A stretch of 64,000 nt of DNA from Microbacterium ulmi (GTDB taxonomy: Bacteria > Actinomycetota > Actinomycetes > Actinomycetales > Microbacteriaceae): the NCBI RefSeq assembly GCF_011759705.1, contig NZ_JAAOZF010000001.1:1423152-1487151 (forward strand), read 5' to 3'. A program made the translations under genes and the position numbers. Of the stretch, positions 35,236 through 43,870 are shown piece by piece. The notes beneath the pieces were generated by a model that was not told the origin of the DNA, did no database searches, and saw nothing but the letters and a program-made list of their open reading frames with translations. Position 1 is the stretch's first letter. Every line of letters starts with the position of its first letter.

Positions 35236-35889
35236 TCAGCGCTCCGCGTGCACGATGAGCCACTGTGCGACGGCGTCCTCGTCGCCGGCGTTGTGGATGC
35301 GGTGCGGCCGAGAGCAGGGGAAGCTGATGGCGTCGCCGGGGCGGAGTACGACCTTCTCCTCCTCGAAGTCGATCGTCAGCTCGCCTGAGCTGACCCGTCC
35401 GATCTCGTAGCCGTCGTGGCGGAACAGCTCGGCCTCGGCGTGGGCGCTGCTGCCGGGAGGGTACGTCGACTCGAAGTAGTCGACGCCGGGCGTGCGACCG
35501 GGCGAGAGCCGGCGGAACAGCACGCCGCTGCCGAGCGTGACGACCGACGAGTGACCCGCGCGCTCGAGCGCGAAGCCTCCGATCGTCGCCTCGATCTCGG
35601 CGATCACGTCGGCCTTCGCGTCGAAGACGGAAGCCAGCGGAACCCCCAGCGCGTCTGTGATCGCGATGAGCCGCGACACGCTCGGCTGCAGCACGCCCCG
35701 CTCGATCTGCGACACGGCGCTCGGCGAGATGCCGAGCGACTCGGCGAGCTGGCGGGCAGACATCCCCTGCTCCCGGCGCAGCGCGCGCAGGCGGCTGCCG
35801 ACGTCGGGCGGCGAGTCGCCGAGGTCGGGCGCGTCTGCGCCCGCGGGCACGGCGCCGACGGCGTCCGGGTGTGGGTGCGTGCTCGCCAT
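35236..35889 (-). CDS. XRE-family regulator with cupin sensor domain
   Basis: A 217-residue regulator. A helix-turn-helix of the XRE type (LRRERQGM-like RALRREQGMSARQLAESLG, SPSAVSQIERG) occupies about residues 30-85. A double-stranded beta-helix (cupin) domain follows (VDYFESTYPPGSSAHAEAE, VLRPGDAISFPCSRPHRIHN). Such proteins sense small metabolites and commonly control amino acid or purine catabolic genes. It is divergent from the allantoin permease operon, with two matching palindromes in between. ATG 35889 has AGGA upstream; longer starts exist. Confidence 0.85.
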   Translation of the reverse strand: MASTHPHPDAVGAVPAGADAPDLGDSPPDVGSRLRALRREQGMSARQLAESLGISPSAVSQIERGVLQPSVSRLIAITDALGVPLASVFDAKADVIAEIEATIGGFALERAGHSSVVTLGSGVLFRRLSPGRTPGVDYFESTYPPGSSAHAEAELFRHDGYEIGRVSSGELTIDFEEEKVVLRPGDAISFPCSRPHRIHNAGDEDAVAQWLIVHAER

Positions 35890-35923
35890 GCGAAGCATCC
35901 TAACCATCGTCCTGGGCCAAGGC

Positions 35924-35994
35924 TGTGAAGGCGTGACTTCACACACCCGTTACACGACCGAAATCAGCGAGAGAACGTGAAGCAATAGCTTCAC
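35924..35994. promoter_or_regulatory. Paired GTGAAG-N6-CTTCAC operators flanking a GlnR-like box
   Basis: TGTGAAG/CTTCACA with a 6-base spacer (35924-35943) and GTGAAG/CTTCAC with a 6-base spacer (35977-35994) are centred 52 bp apart, about five helical turns. They are the likely sites of the XRE-cupin protein. Between them GTTAC (35949-35953), six bases, GAAAT (35960-35964) is one base off a GlnR box. The rest of the 195-bp divergent region holds no other clear element. Confidence 0.65.
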
Positions 35995-36084
35995 TCACAA
36001 GAACCACCCGGCCGCGGACTCCACGTCGTGGTCATTCCCCTCAATGACCCGGGCGCGCTGCGCCCCATTCCCCTGGGAGGTCCC

Positions 36085-37734
36085 ATGGCAGAGTCACCCG
36101 CGGCATCCGACGCCGCACCGTTCACGAAGCCGCACGACATCGTCGAGGCCGCAGGCCTCCCGATCGGTGCGGGAAACATGAAGCCGGAGTACGACCTGCG
36201 ACTCGCGAACGAAGACCTCGCGCCGCTGCGCAAGCAGACGTGGTCGTCGTACAACATCTTCGCGTTCTGGATGTCCGACGTGCACTCCGTGGGAGGCTAC
36301 GTCACCGCGGGCTCGCTGTTCGCCCTCGGCATCGCGAGCTGGCAGGTGCTGCTCGCTCTCCTGATCGGCATCGTCATCGTGCAGGTGTTCGTCAATCTCG
36401 TCGCCAAGCCCAGCCAGAGGACGGGGGTGCCCTTCCCCGTCGTCAACCGGGCGATCTTCGGCATCCGCGGCGCGAACATCCCCGCCATCATCCGCGGGCT
36501 CATCGCGATCGCCTGGTACGGAGTGCAGACGTTCCTGGCCGCCGAGTCGCTGAACATCGTGTTCCTGAAGTTCATCCCCGCCAGCGCCGAGCTGCTCGAG
36601 CACAGCTTCCTCGGCCTCTCGGCGCTCGGCTGGATCTCCTACGCGATCCTGTGGGTCGCGCAGGCGGCGCTGTTCTGGCGTGGGATGGAGGTCATCCGCC
36701 GCTTCATCGACTTCGCGGGCCCCGCCGTCTACGTCGTCATGATCGTGCTCGCCGTCTATCTCGTCTCGCAGGCGGGATGGCAGAACATCGGCCTGGACCT
36801 GTCGGTCGGCGAGCCGCTGGACTTCTGGGCGTCGATCCCGGTCATGCTCACGGCGATCGCGATCGTCGTGTCGTACTTCTCCGGACCGATGCTCAACTTC
36901 GGCGACTTCGCGCGGTACGGAAGGTCGTTCGCGGCGGTCAAGCGGGGCAACCTCCTGGGTCTGCCGATCAACTTCCTGTTCTTCTCCCTGCTCACCGTCA
37001 TCACCGCCTCCGCGACGGTGCCGGTGTTCGGGCGCCTCATCACCGACCCCATCCAGACGGTGCAGGAGATCGACACCGTCTTCGCGGTGCTTCTCGGCGG
37101 CCTCACGTTCGTCATCGCGACGGTCGGCATCAACATCGTCGCGAACTTCATCTCTCCCGCGTTCGACTTCTCGAACGTCGCGCCCCGCAAGATCTCGTGG
37201 CGCATGGGAGGCATGATCGCCGCCGTCGGGTCGGTCCTGCTGACACCGTGGAACTGGTACTCGAACGACACCGCGATCCACTACACGCTCGGCCTGCTGG
37301 GAGCCCTCATCGGTCCGCTGTTCGGCATCCTCATCGCGGGCTACTACGTCGCCGCGCACCAGCGGATCAAGGTCGACGCGATGTACACGATGGACCAGGC
37401 CGGGCCGTACTGGTACCGCAGGGGCTACAACCCCAACGCCGTGAAGGCGATCCTCGCGGCGGGCATCCCGACCGTCATCCTGGGCGTCTTCCCGAAGCTG
37501 TTCGCAGACATGGGGCTGTTCGACATCTCGTGGATCGGCAACTACACGTGGTTCATCGGCTGCGGGCTCGGCTACGCCCTGTTCATCCTGTTCGAGCGCC
37601 TCGACCCGAAGGTGCCGACGTTCGAGGGCGAGGAGGGCGTGTCCGACGGCACCGTCGACGGCGCGGCGGCGACGGCACAGTCCGAGCCGCCCGCGATCTC
37701 GGCCGAGATCCCGGTACATGAGGCGACCCGGTGA
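36085..37734 (+). CDS. NCS1-family allantoin/hydantoin permease
   Basis: A 549-residue membrane protein with twelve hydrophobic segments in NCS1 (Mhp1/PucI) style. RKQTWSSYNIFAFWMSDVHSV opens the first helix and GIRGANIPAIIRGLIAIAWYGVQT is the conserved third-helix region, with SGPMLNFGDFARYG later. Being first in an operon with a hydantoin/allantoin racemase and allantoinase, its substrate is probably allantoin. ATG 36085 follows GGGAGG; an upstream GTG adds 19 unlikely residues. Its stop overlaps the racemase GTG. Confidence 0.88.
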   Translation: MAESPAASDAAPFTKPHDIVEAAGLPIGAGNMKPEYDLRLANEDLAPLRKQTWSSYNIFAFWMSDVHSVGGYVTAGSLFALGIASWQVLLALLIGIVIVQVFVNLVAKPSQRTGVPFPVVNRAIFGIRGANIPAIIRGLIAIAWYGVQTFLAAESLNIVFLKFIPASAELLEHSFLGLSALGWISYAILWVAQAALFWRGMEVIRRFIDFAGPAVYVVMIVLAVYLVSQAGWQNIGLDLSVGEPLDFWASIPVMLTAIAIVVSYFSGPMLNFGDFARYGRSFAAVKRGNLLGLPINFLFFSLLTVITASATVPVFGRLITDPIQTVQEIDTVFAVLLGGLTFVIATVGINIVANFISPAFDFSNVAPRKISWRMGGMIAAVGSVLLTPWNWYSNDTAIHYTLGLLGALIGPLFGILIAGYYVAAHQRIKVDAMYTMDQAGPYWYRRGYNPNAVKAILAAGIPTVILGVFPKLFADMGLFDISWIGNYTWFIGCGLGYALFILFERLDPKVPTFEGEEGVSDGTVDGAAATAQSEPPAISAEIPVHEATR

Positions 37735-38444
37735 GGATCACCCTCATCAACCCCAACACCTCCCTGGCGATGACCGCGAAGATCGCGGCCGCCGCCGGGG
37801 AGGTCGCGGGGCCCGGAGTCGAGATCGCCGCGGTCTGCCCCGACGACGGGCCCGCGGCGATCGAGAGCCACGTCGACGAGGCCCGCGCCGCCGTCGCGGT
37901 CGTCGAGCTCGTCGAGCGCGACGTGCGGGCGGGCGGCAGCGACGCGTACGTCGTCGCGTGCTTCGGCGACCCCGGCCTCGACGCCGCGCGCGAGCTCGTC
38001 GACGTGCCCGTCATCGGCATCGCCGAGGCCGCGATGCATCTCGCCGCGATCTCCGGCCGCTCCTTCGCGATCGTGACGACGCTCAGCCGCACCCTGGGGC
38101 GCGCGCAGGACCTCCTCGCCCGGTACGGCATGACGGACGCCTGCGTCTGGATGTCGGGCACCGGCATCCCCGTCCTCGACCTCGAGGAGGCGACGGGCGA
38201 GGCGTTCGAGACGATCGCCCGCCACTGCCGCGAAGCCGTGGCGCAGGGAGCGGATGCCGTCGTGCTCGGCTGCGCCGGGATGACCGACCTCTGCCACCGC
38301 CTCGCCGACCGAGTGGGCGTGCCCGTCGTCGACGGCGTCTCCGCCGCAGTCGGGCTGGCCGCGGCCATGGTGCGAGCGGGAGTGGGCACGAGCAAGCGCG
38401 ACGAGTACGCGGCCCCGCCGCGCCGGCCCGTGCCCGTGCCGTGA
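37731..38444 (+). CDS. Allantoin/hydantoin racemase (Asp/Glu racemase superfamily)
   Basis: A 237-residue cofactor-independent racemase. The two catalytic Cys are visible in VVACFGDPGLDAA and VVLGCAGMTDL. The start RITLINPNTSLAMT is typical of the Hyu racemase/HpxA group. It would interconvert R- and S-allantoin so that both forms can be used by allantoinase. GTG 37731 overlaps the permease stop. Confidence 0.88.
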   Translation: MRITLINPNTSLAMTAKIAAAAGEVAGPGVEIAAVCPDDGPAAIESHVDEARAAVAVVELVERDVRAGGSDAYVVACFGDPGLDAARELVDVPVIGIAEAAMHLAAISGRSFAIVTTLSRTLGRAQDLLARYGMTDACVWMSGTGIPVLDLEEATGEAFETIARHCREAVAQGADAVVLGCAGMTDLCHRLADRVGVPVVDGVSAAVGLAAAMVRAGVGTSKRDEYAAPPRRPVPVP

Positions 38445-38455
38445 GCGGCGACGGG

Positions 38456-38487
38456 GTAACACGGGCGAAACCCGCGGCCCCTACGGT
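38456..38487 (+). promoter_or_regulatory. GlnR box and -10 upstream of allantoinase
   Basis: GTAAC (38456-38460), six bases, GAAAC (38467-38471) is an exact match to the GTNAC-n6-GAAAC form of GlnR sites. A -10-like TACGGT (38482-38487) follows and ends six bases before the allantoinase ATG, so an internal leaderless promoter activated by GlnR is plausible. Confidence 0.6.
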
Positions 38488-38493
38488 GGCCTC

Positions 38494-39909
38494 ATGAGCG
38501 ACGCCCTGACATCGATCGCGGCACGCCGAGTCTTCATCGATGGCGCGTTCGTCGCGGCGACGCTGGTGCACACGGACGGGTTCACCACGCGAGTGGGTCC
38601 CTTCGACGCATCGGCCGACACGGTCCTCGACGACGACCTCGTGCTGCTGCCAGGGCTCGTCGACTCGCACGTCCACCTCGACGAGCCGGGGCGCACCGAG
38701 TGGGAGGGGTTCGCGACCGGCACGGCCGCAGCAGCGGCGGGAGGCGTGACGACAGTCGTCGACATGCCGCTGAACTCCGTGCCCGTCACGACGACGCCGC
38801 TCGCGCTCGCCGCGAAGCGCACGGCCGCGCTCGACCGGCGCGACGGCGAAGGCAAGCTCGCCGTCGACGTCGCGTACTGGGGCGGCGCCGTGCCCGGCAA
38901 CCTCGGCCACCTCGCCGACCTCGCCGCCGCGGGGGTCGTCGGGTTCAAGTGCTTCCTCTCGCCGTCGGGCATCGACGAGTTCGGTCACCTCGATCCGGCG
39001 CAGCTGGAGGCCGCGCTCGCGGAGCTCGCCGCGTTCGACGGACTGCTCATCGTCCACGCGGAAGATCCCGCGCACCTGCATGCCGACGGGCCGCTCGGCC
39101 GGAGCTACGGCGACTTCCTCGCCTCGCGACCTCCGGTGAGCGAGGAGTCGGCGATCCGGCAGGTGATCGAGGCATCCCGTCGCACGGGCGCCCGCGCGCA
39201 CATCGTGCACGTCTCCGACGGCGCGGCGCTCGACTCGGTGCGCGAGGCGAAGGCGGACGGCGTTCGCCTGACGGTCGAGACGTGCCCGCACTACCTCACC
39301 CTCCGCGCCGAGGACGTGCCCGACGGCGCCGCGGCGTTCAAGTGCTGCCCGCCCATCCGCGACGCCTCGAATCAGGATCTCCTGTGGGCCGGCCTGCTCG
39401 ACGGGACGATCGACGCGATCGTGAGCGACCACTCTCCCTCGACGCGCGAGCTCAAGGAGCAGGGCGACGGCGATTTCGGGCTTGCGTGGGGCGGAATCTC
39501 GGGGCTCCAGACGGGCCTCTCGGCCGTGTGGACCGAGGCGCGGGGCCGCGGCATCCCGCTCGAGGCGATCCTGCCGCTGTTCACGACGGGACCCGCGCGC
39601 ATCGCGGGGCTCACGCGCCTCGGGCGCATCGAGGAGCGCGCGCCGGCGCACTTCGCCGTCTTCGCGCCCGACCGCACGTGGACCGTCGACGCGCGCACCC
39701 TCGCCTATCGCAACAAGCTGTCGCCGTGGGACGGACGCACCCTGACGGGCGTCATCGAGGCGACGTACCTGCGCGGCGAACGTGTGTTCGGGCGCGACAA
39801 CGGCGTGCTGTCACGGCAGGGAGGCGACATCCTGGTCAGACGAGTGTCGGCGCAGGCGTCGACGGCACCTGCGCACGCGACGATCGGACGGAGGGACGCG
39901 GCGTCATGA
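38494..39909 (+). CDS. allB: Allantoinase
   Basis: A 471-residue metal-dependent amidohydrolase that opens the allantoin ring to allantoate. Metal ligands appear in LVDSHVHLDEPGRTEWEGF, the carboxylated lysine region VVGFKCFLSPSG, HIVHVSD and IVSDHSPSTRE. Length is normal for AllB. It has its own likely promoter with a GlnR box, but is also 49 bases after the racemase gene on the same strand. Its stop overlaps the next gene by four bases. Confidence 0.94.
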   Translation: MSDALTSIAARRVFIDGAFVAATLVHTDGFTTRVGPFDASADTVLDDDLVLLPGLVDSHVHLDEPGRTEWEGFATGTAAAAAGGVTTVVDMPLNSVPVTTTPLALAAKRTAALDRRDGEGKLAVDVAYWGGAVPGNLGHLADLAAAGVVGFKCFLSPSGIDEFGHLDPAQLEAALAELAAFDGLLIVHAEDPAHLHADGPLGRSYGDFLASRPPVSEESAIRQVIEASRRTGARAHIVHVSDGAALDSVREAKADGVRLTVETCPHYLTLRAEDVPDGAAAFKCCPPIRDASNQDLLWAGLLDGTIDAIVSDHSPSTRELKEQGDGDFGLAWGGISGLQTGLSAVWTEARGRGIPLEAILPLFTTGPARIAGLTRLGRIEERAPAHFAVFAPDRTWTVDARTLAYRNKLSPWDGRTLTGVIEATYLRGERVFGRDNGVLSRQGGDILVRRVSAQASTAPAHATIGRRDAAS

Positions 39910-41003
39910 CGATCGACATCCTCCAGCCCGCCGACGGCGACGTGCTGGGCGACCACTACCTGCCCGCGACGCCGTCGACCGTGCTGTGGGGGCGCCTGCC
40001 GTGCGCCGCCGACGCTCCCGTGCTCACGGTCGCGTCGGGCGACACCGTGACGTTCGACACCGTCAGCCACGAAGGCGTCCTGGAAGACCAGGGCAAGGAT
40101 CCGCTCGCCTACTTCGGCGCGCACGGCGTCGCGCCCGAGGCCGTGCTGACCGACGCCGTCGAGATCGCCGCGAACCTGTCGCGCGACCCAGCGAACGACG
40201 GCCCGCACGTCATCACGGGTCCCGTCTTCGTGACGGATGCCGCCCCCGGCGACCTCCTGAAGATCACCGTCGTGCGCCTCGAGCCGCGCGTGCCGTACGG
40301 CGTCATCTCGAACCGTCACGGCAAGGGCGCCCTCGCCGGCGAGCTGCCGCGCGGTCCCGGGAGCGTCAGCGTCTTCGCGCCCGTCGAGGAGCGCGACGGC
40401 GCCCTCGTCGGCCTCCTGCCGCTCGTCGAGGGCGGAGAGCGTGTCGTCGAGTTCCCCCTCGCGCCCTTCCTCGGCACGATGGGCGTCGCCGTCGCGGGCG
40501 ACGAGAGGCCGCACTCCGTTCCCCCGGGGGCGCACGGCGGCAACATCGACATCAACCTCCTCGTCGAGGGCGCTTCGCTGTACCTGCCCGTCCAGGTTCC
40601 TGGAGCGCTCGCGTACGTCGGCGACCCGCACTTCGCACAGGGCGACGGCGAGGTCGCGCTGACGGCGCTGGAGGCATCCCTCCGCGCGACCGTGCGGTTC
40701 GACGTCGTGCCGCGCGCCGAGGCGCTCGCCGAGTTCGGCGAGGTGCAGGGGCCCCTCGTGCGCACCGACGAGTACCTCGTGCCGACGGGCCTCGACCCCG
40801 ACCTCGACGAGGCGATGCGCAAGGCCGTCCGCGCGTCTCTTTCCCTGTTGCGCGCGCGGTACGGCATGGACGAGCACCTCGCCTACGCGTACCTGTCGGC
40901 CGCGACCGACTTCGACATCTCTCAGGTCGTCGACATCGTCTGCGGCGTTCACGCGCGCATCCGCGAGGCCGACTTCGCCGGCGTCGGGCGGTCGCGCTCA
41001 TGA
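39906..41003 (+). CDS. Acetamidase/formamidase-family amidohydrolase
   Basis: A 365-residue cytosolic protein of the FmdA/AmdA family. Typical segments are VASGDTVTFDTVSHEG, HVITGPVFVTDAAPGDLLKI, PPGAHGGNIDINLLVEG and LSAATDFDISQVVD. Characterised relatives hydrolyse short amides such as formamide or acetamide. Its place between allantoinase and the AtzH-amidase fusion, with overlapping stops and starts on both sides, suggests a purine-derived amide such as oxamate or a ureido compound (inference). Confidence 0.85.
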   Translation: MTIDILQPADGDVLGDHYLPATPSTVLWGRLPCAADAPVLTVASGDTVTFDTVSHEGVLEDQGKDPLAYFGAHGVAPEAVLTDAVEIAANLSRDPANDGPHVITGPVFVTDAAPGDLLKITVVRLEPRVPYGVISNRHGKGALAGELPRGPGSVSVFAPVEERDGALVGLLPLVEGGERVVEFPLAPFLGTMGVAVAGDERPHSVPPGAHGGNIDINLLVEGASLYLPVQVPGALAYVGDPHFAQGDGEVALTALEASLRATVRFDVVPRAEALAEFGEVQGPLVRTDEYLVPTGLDPDLDEAMRKAVRASLSLLRARYGMDEHLAYAYLSAATDFDISQVVDIVCGVHARIREADFAGVGRSRS

Positions 41004-42610
41004 CCGGCGAGAGCATCCCCGACGAGCTCCCCGCCGACCTGCTGACGGCGTTCGACGACTACGAGCGCGCGATCCTCTCCAACGACCTCGAGGCGCTGGA
41101 TGCCGCGTTCGCACCGGGCCCCGACACGCTGCGCGGCGACGCGGCCGGCCTGCTCGTCGGGCACGACGTCATCAGCGCCTTCCGCGGTGTGCGAGGAGGC
41201 GTTCCGCCCCGCACGATCGAGCGCGTCGAGTACCGTCCGCTCGGCGACGGCGTCGCGCTGCTCGTGTCGATCTCGCGCTACGTGGGCGGTGGGACCGGGC
41301 TGCAGACCCAGGTCTGGCAGCGCATCGGCGGCCGCTGGCTCATCACGGCGGCCCATGTCACCCCGAGGGCCGCGGCCATCGACCGCTCGGTCTGGCGGAC
41401 GGTCGGCGACCCGCTGTGGCAGGGCGCGTGGGACGGGCCGCTCGCGGGCCTCACGGTCGCGGTCAAGGACCTGTTCGCGATCAAGGGCTATCGCATCGGC
41501 GCGGGGAACCCGGCATACCTCGACTCCGCACGCCCCGAGACCACGACGGCGGCCGCCGTCTCCGATCTCCTCCGCGGGGGAGCGTCGCTGCGCGGCATCG
41601 CCCGCACCGACGAGTTCGCGTACTCGATCGCGGGCGACAACGCGCACTACGGCACTCCGCCCAACGGGGCGCTGCCGGGCGCCCTGCCCGGGGGCTCGTC
41701 GAGCGGTCCGGCATCCGCCGTGGCGACGGGACAGGCAGACATCGGGCTGGCGACCGACACGGCCGGGTCCGTGCGCGTGCCCGCGTCGTACCAGGGGCTG
41801 TGGGGTCTGCGCACGACCCACGGGCTCGTTCCACGGCAGGGTCTTCTGCCCCTCGCGCAGTCGTTCGACAGCGTGGGGTGGCTCACGCGCGACGGCGCGA
41901 CGCTGCAGCGCGTCGTCGACTGGTGCCTGAGCTACGACGGGTCGGAGTCGACCGAGCACGTGCTCGGCGAGTCGGGCGACGACCTGCCGTGGCGCCTCTT
42001 CGTCCCGGACGAGATCGTCGCGGCCGTCGAGCCCGACACGCGGGTCGCGTTCGACGCGTTCCTCGCACGGCTCGCGGCATCCGACGACGCGCCGCGCCTC
42101 GCGCGCATGCCGATCGGGCCGCTCGACGACTACTTCGAGCCCTTCCGCACGGTGCAGGGGGCCGAGGCGTGGCGCAACGACGGCGAGTGGCTCCGCGCGC
42201 ATCCCGGCGCGGTCGGCGCGGCCGTCGCCGAGCGGTTCCGCATCGCGTCCCAGATCACGCCCGGCGCAGAGGCATCCGCTCGCGCAGCCCTCGCGCCTCT
42301 GCGCGAGCGTCTCGATCACCTCGTGCGCGACGCCGTGCTCGTCTTCCCGACCGTGCCGGGGCCCGCGCCCATGCGCACGTCGCAGGGGGAGAGAGTGGAT
42401 GCCGTGCGCCAGGCCACGCTGCGGATGACGACGCCCGCCGCGATCGGGGGACTGCCCGCCGTCTCGGTGCCGCTGCTGACCGTCGAGTCGCAGCTCGGAC
42501 CCGCGCCGGTCGGCGTGTGCCTCGTGTCGCGCGCGGGCACCGACATCGCCCTCGTGCGCCTCGCACGCCGCCTCGCAGCCCTCACCGCCGACGACCCGGA
42601 GGACACATGA
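41000..42610 (+). CDS. Fusion of AtzH-like (DUF3225) domain and amidase-signature hydrolase
   Basis: A 536-residue protein. Residues about 8-125 are a small NTF2-like AtzH/DUF3225 domain (LTAFDDYERAILSNDLEAL, VWQRIGGRWLITAAHVTP). Residues about 135-530 are an amidase-signature enzyme with the Lys in AVKDLFAIKG (about 155), the cis-Ser in GGSSSGPAS (about 233) and nucleophile in DTAGSVRVPAS (about 257). In Klebsiella hpxWXYZ the AtzH-like HpxZ and amidase-like HpxY are separate proteins. Here they are one chain inside an allantoin operon, just before the oxalurate-forming aminotransferase. Oxalurate hydrolysis is the best guess. Confidence 0.85.
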   Translation: MTGESIPDELPADLLTAFDDYERAILSNDLEALDAAFAPGPDTLRGDAAGLLVGHDVISAFRGVRGGVPPRTIERVEYRPLGDGVALLVSISRYVGGGTGLQTQVWQRIGGRWLITAAHVTPRAAAIDRSVWRTVGDPLWQGAWDGPLAGLTVAVKDLFAIKGYRIGAGNPAYLDSARPETTTAAAVSDLLRGGASLRGIARTDEFAYSIAGDNAHYGTPPNGALPGALPGGSSSGPASAVATGQADIGLATDTAGSVRVPASYQGLWGLRTTHGLVPRQGLLPLAQSFDSVGWLTRDGATLQRVVDWCLSYDGSESTEHVLGESGDDLPWRLFVPDEIVAAVEPDTRVAFDAFLARLAASDDAPRLARMPIGPLDDYFEPFRTVQGAEAWRNDGEWLRAHPGAVGAAVAERFRIASQITPGAEASARAALAPLRERLDHLVRDAVLVFPTVPGPAPMRTSQGERVDAVRQATLRMTTPAAIGGLPAVSVPLLTVESQLGPAPVGVCLVSRAGTDIALVRLARRLAALTADDPEDT

Positions 42611-43869
42611 CGCCCGACCCGCGCGCAGACCCCGCTTCTCCCGGCCCGGCGCTCCCCGGCCCCATCGACCCGCCCGCCCGGCTGCTCATGGGCCCCGGTC
42701 CCATCTCCGCGTACCCTTCGGTGCTGCGCGCGATGTCGGCGCCGCTCGTGGGCCAGTACGACCCGTTCATGACCGCGACGATGACCGAGACGCAGGCGCT
42801 GTACCGAGGCGTCTGGGCGACGCGCAACGAGGCAACCCTGCTCGTCGACGGCACGAGCCGCGCAGGCATCGAGGCCGCCATGGTGTCGCTCATCCGCCCG
42901 GGCGATCGCGTGCTCGTCCCCGTGTTCGGCAGGTTCGGGCACCTGCTCGCCGAGATCGCAGAGCGCGCCATGGCGCAGGTGCACACGATCGAGACGGCGT
43001 GGGGCCAGGTGTTCCCCGTCTCGGCGATCGAAGAGGCGATCGTGCGCGTGCGCCCCGCGCTCCTCGCGCTCGTGCAGGGCGACACGTCGACGACGATGAA
43101 CCAGCCGCTCGATGAGATCGGGGCCGTCTGCGAGAAGCACGGGGTGCTCTTCTACACCGACGCGACGGCATCCCTCGGCGGCAACGACTTCGAGGCCGAC
43201 GCATGGGGAGTGGATGCCGCGACCGCCGGACTGCAGAAGTGCCTCGGCGGTCCGTCGGGGTCGTCCCCGCTCACGCTGAGCGACCGCGCCGTCGAGGTCG
43301 TGCAGGCGCGCAAGAAGGTCGAGGCCGGCATCCGCGAGCCGGACGACCCGTCGGCGCCCGACTTCGTGCGCTCGAACTACTTCGATCTCGGCATGATCCT
43401 CGACTACTGGGGTCCTCGCAGGCTCAACCACCACACCGAGGCGACGTCGATGCTCTACGCGGCGCGGGAGTGCGCGCGCCTGATCCTCCTCGAGGGGCGA
43501 CAGGCGGTCATCGCGCGGCACCGGCTCGCGGGCGACGCCATGCTCGCGGGCGTGCGCGGGCTGGGGCTGGCCGTGTTCGGAGACCTCGCTCACAGGATGA
43601 GCAACGTCGTCGCCGTCGAGATCCCGGACGGCGTCCCGGGGGATGCCGCCCGTGCCGCGTTGCTGAACGACTTCGGCATCGAGATCGGCACGTCGTTCGG
43701 ACCACTCCACGGACGCGTGTGGCGCATCGGGACGATGGGCTACAACGCGCGCAAAGACGCGGTGCTCACGACCCTCGCGGCCCTCGAGGCCGTGCTGCGC
43801 CGCTTCGGCGTCTCGGTCGCAGCCGGCGGCGGCGTCGAAGCGGCGGCAGACGTGTACGCGGGGGCCTGA
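42607..43869 (+). CDS. pucG: (S)-ureidoglycine-glyoxylate aminotransferase PucG
   Basis: A 420-residue class V PLP aminotransferase. The PLP lysine lies in TAGLQKCLGGPSG. Two marks of ureidoglycine specificity reported for Bacillus PucG are visible: Gln in LVGQYDPFM and Asn in RLNHHTEAT (alanine-glyoxylate enzymes usually have Tyr there). The reaction gives oxalurate and glycine. ATG 42607 overlaps the amidase stop as ATGA. The first 25 residues are a Pro-rich leader, so a later start is possible. Confidence 0.9.
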   Translation: MTPDPRADPASPGPALPGPIDPPARLLMGPGPISAYPSVLRAMSAPLVGQYDPFMTATMTETQALYRGVWATRNEATLLVDGTSRAGIEAAMVSLIRPGDRVLVPVFGRFGHLLAEIAERAMAQVHTIETAWGQVFPVSAIEEAIVRVRPALLALVQGDTSTTMNQPLDEIGAVCEKHGVLFYTDATASLGGNDFEADAWGVDAATAGLQKCLGGPSGSSPLTLSDRAVEVVQARKKVEAGIREPDDPSAPDFVRSNYFDLGMILDYWGPRRLNHHTEATSMLYAARECARLILLEGRQAVIARHRLAGDAMLAGVRGLGLAVFGDLAHRMSNVVAVEIPDGVPGDAARAALLNDFGIEIGTSFGPLHGRVWRIGTMGYNARKDAVLTTLAALEAVLRRFGVSVAAGGGVEAAADVYAGA

Positions 43870-43870
43870 C

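Noticed and set aside
36028..36084. Upstream GTG start extending the allantoin permease by 19 residues
   Set aside because: The extension is Pro-rich and unlike NCS1 proteins, while ATG 36085 has a good GGGAGG site.
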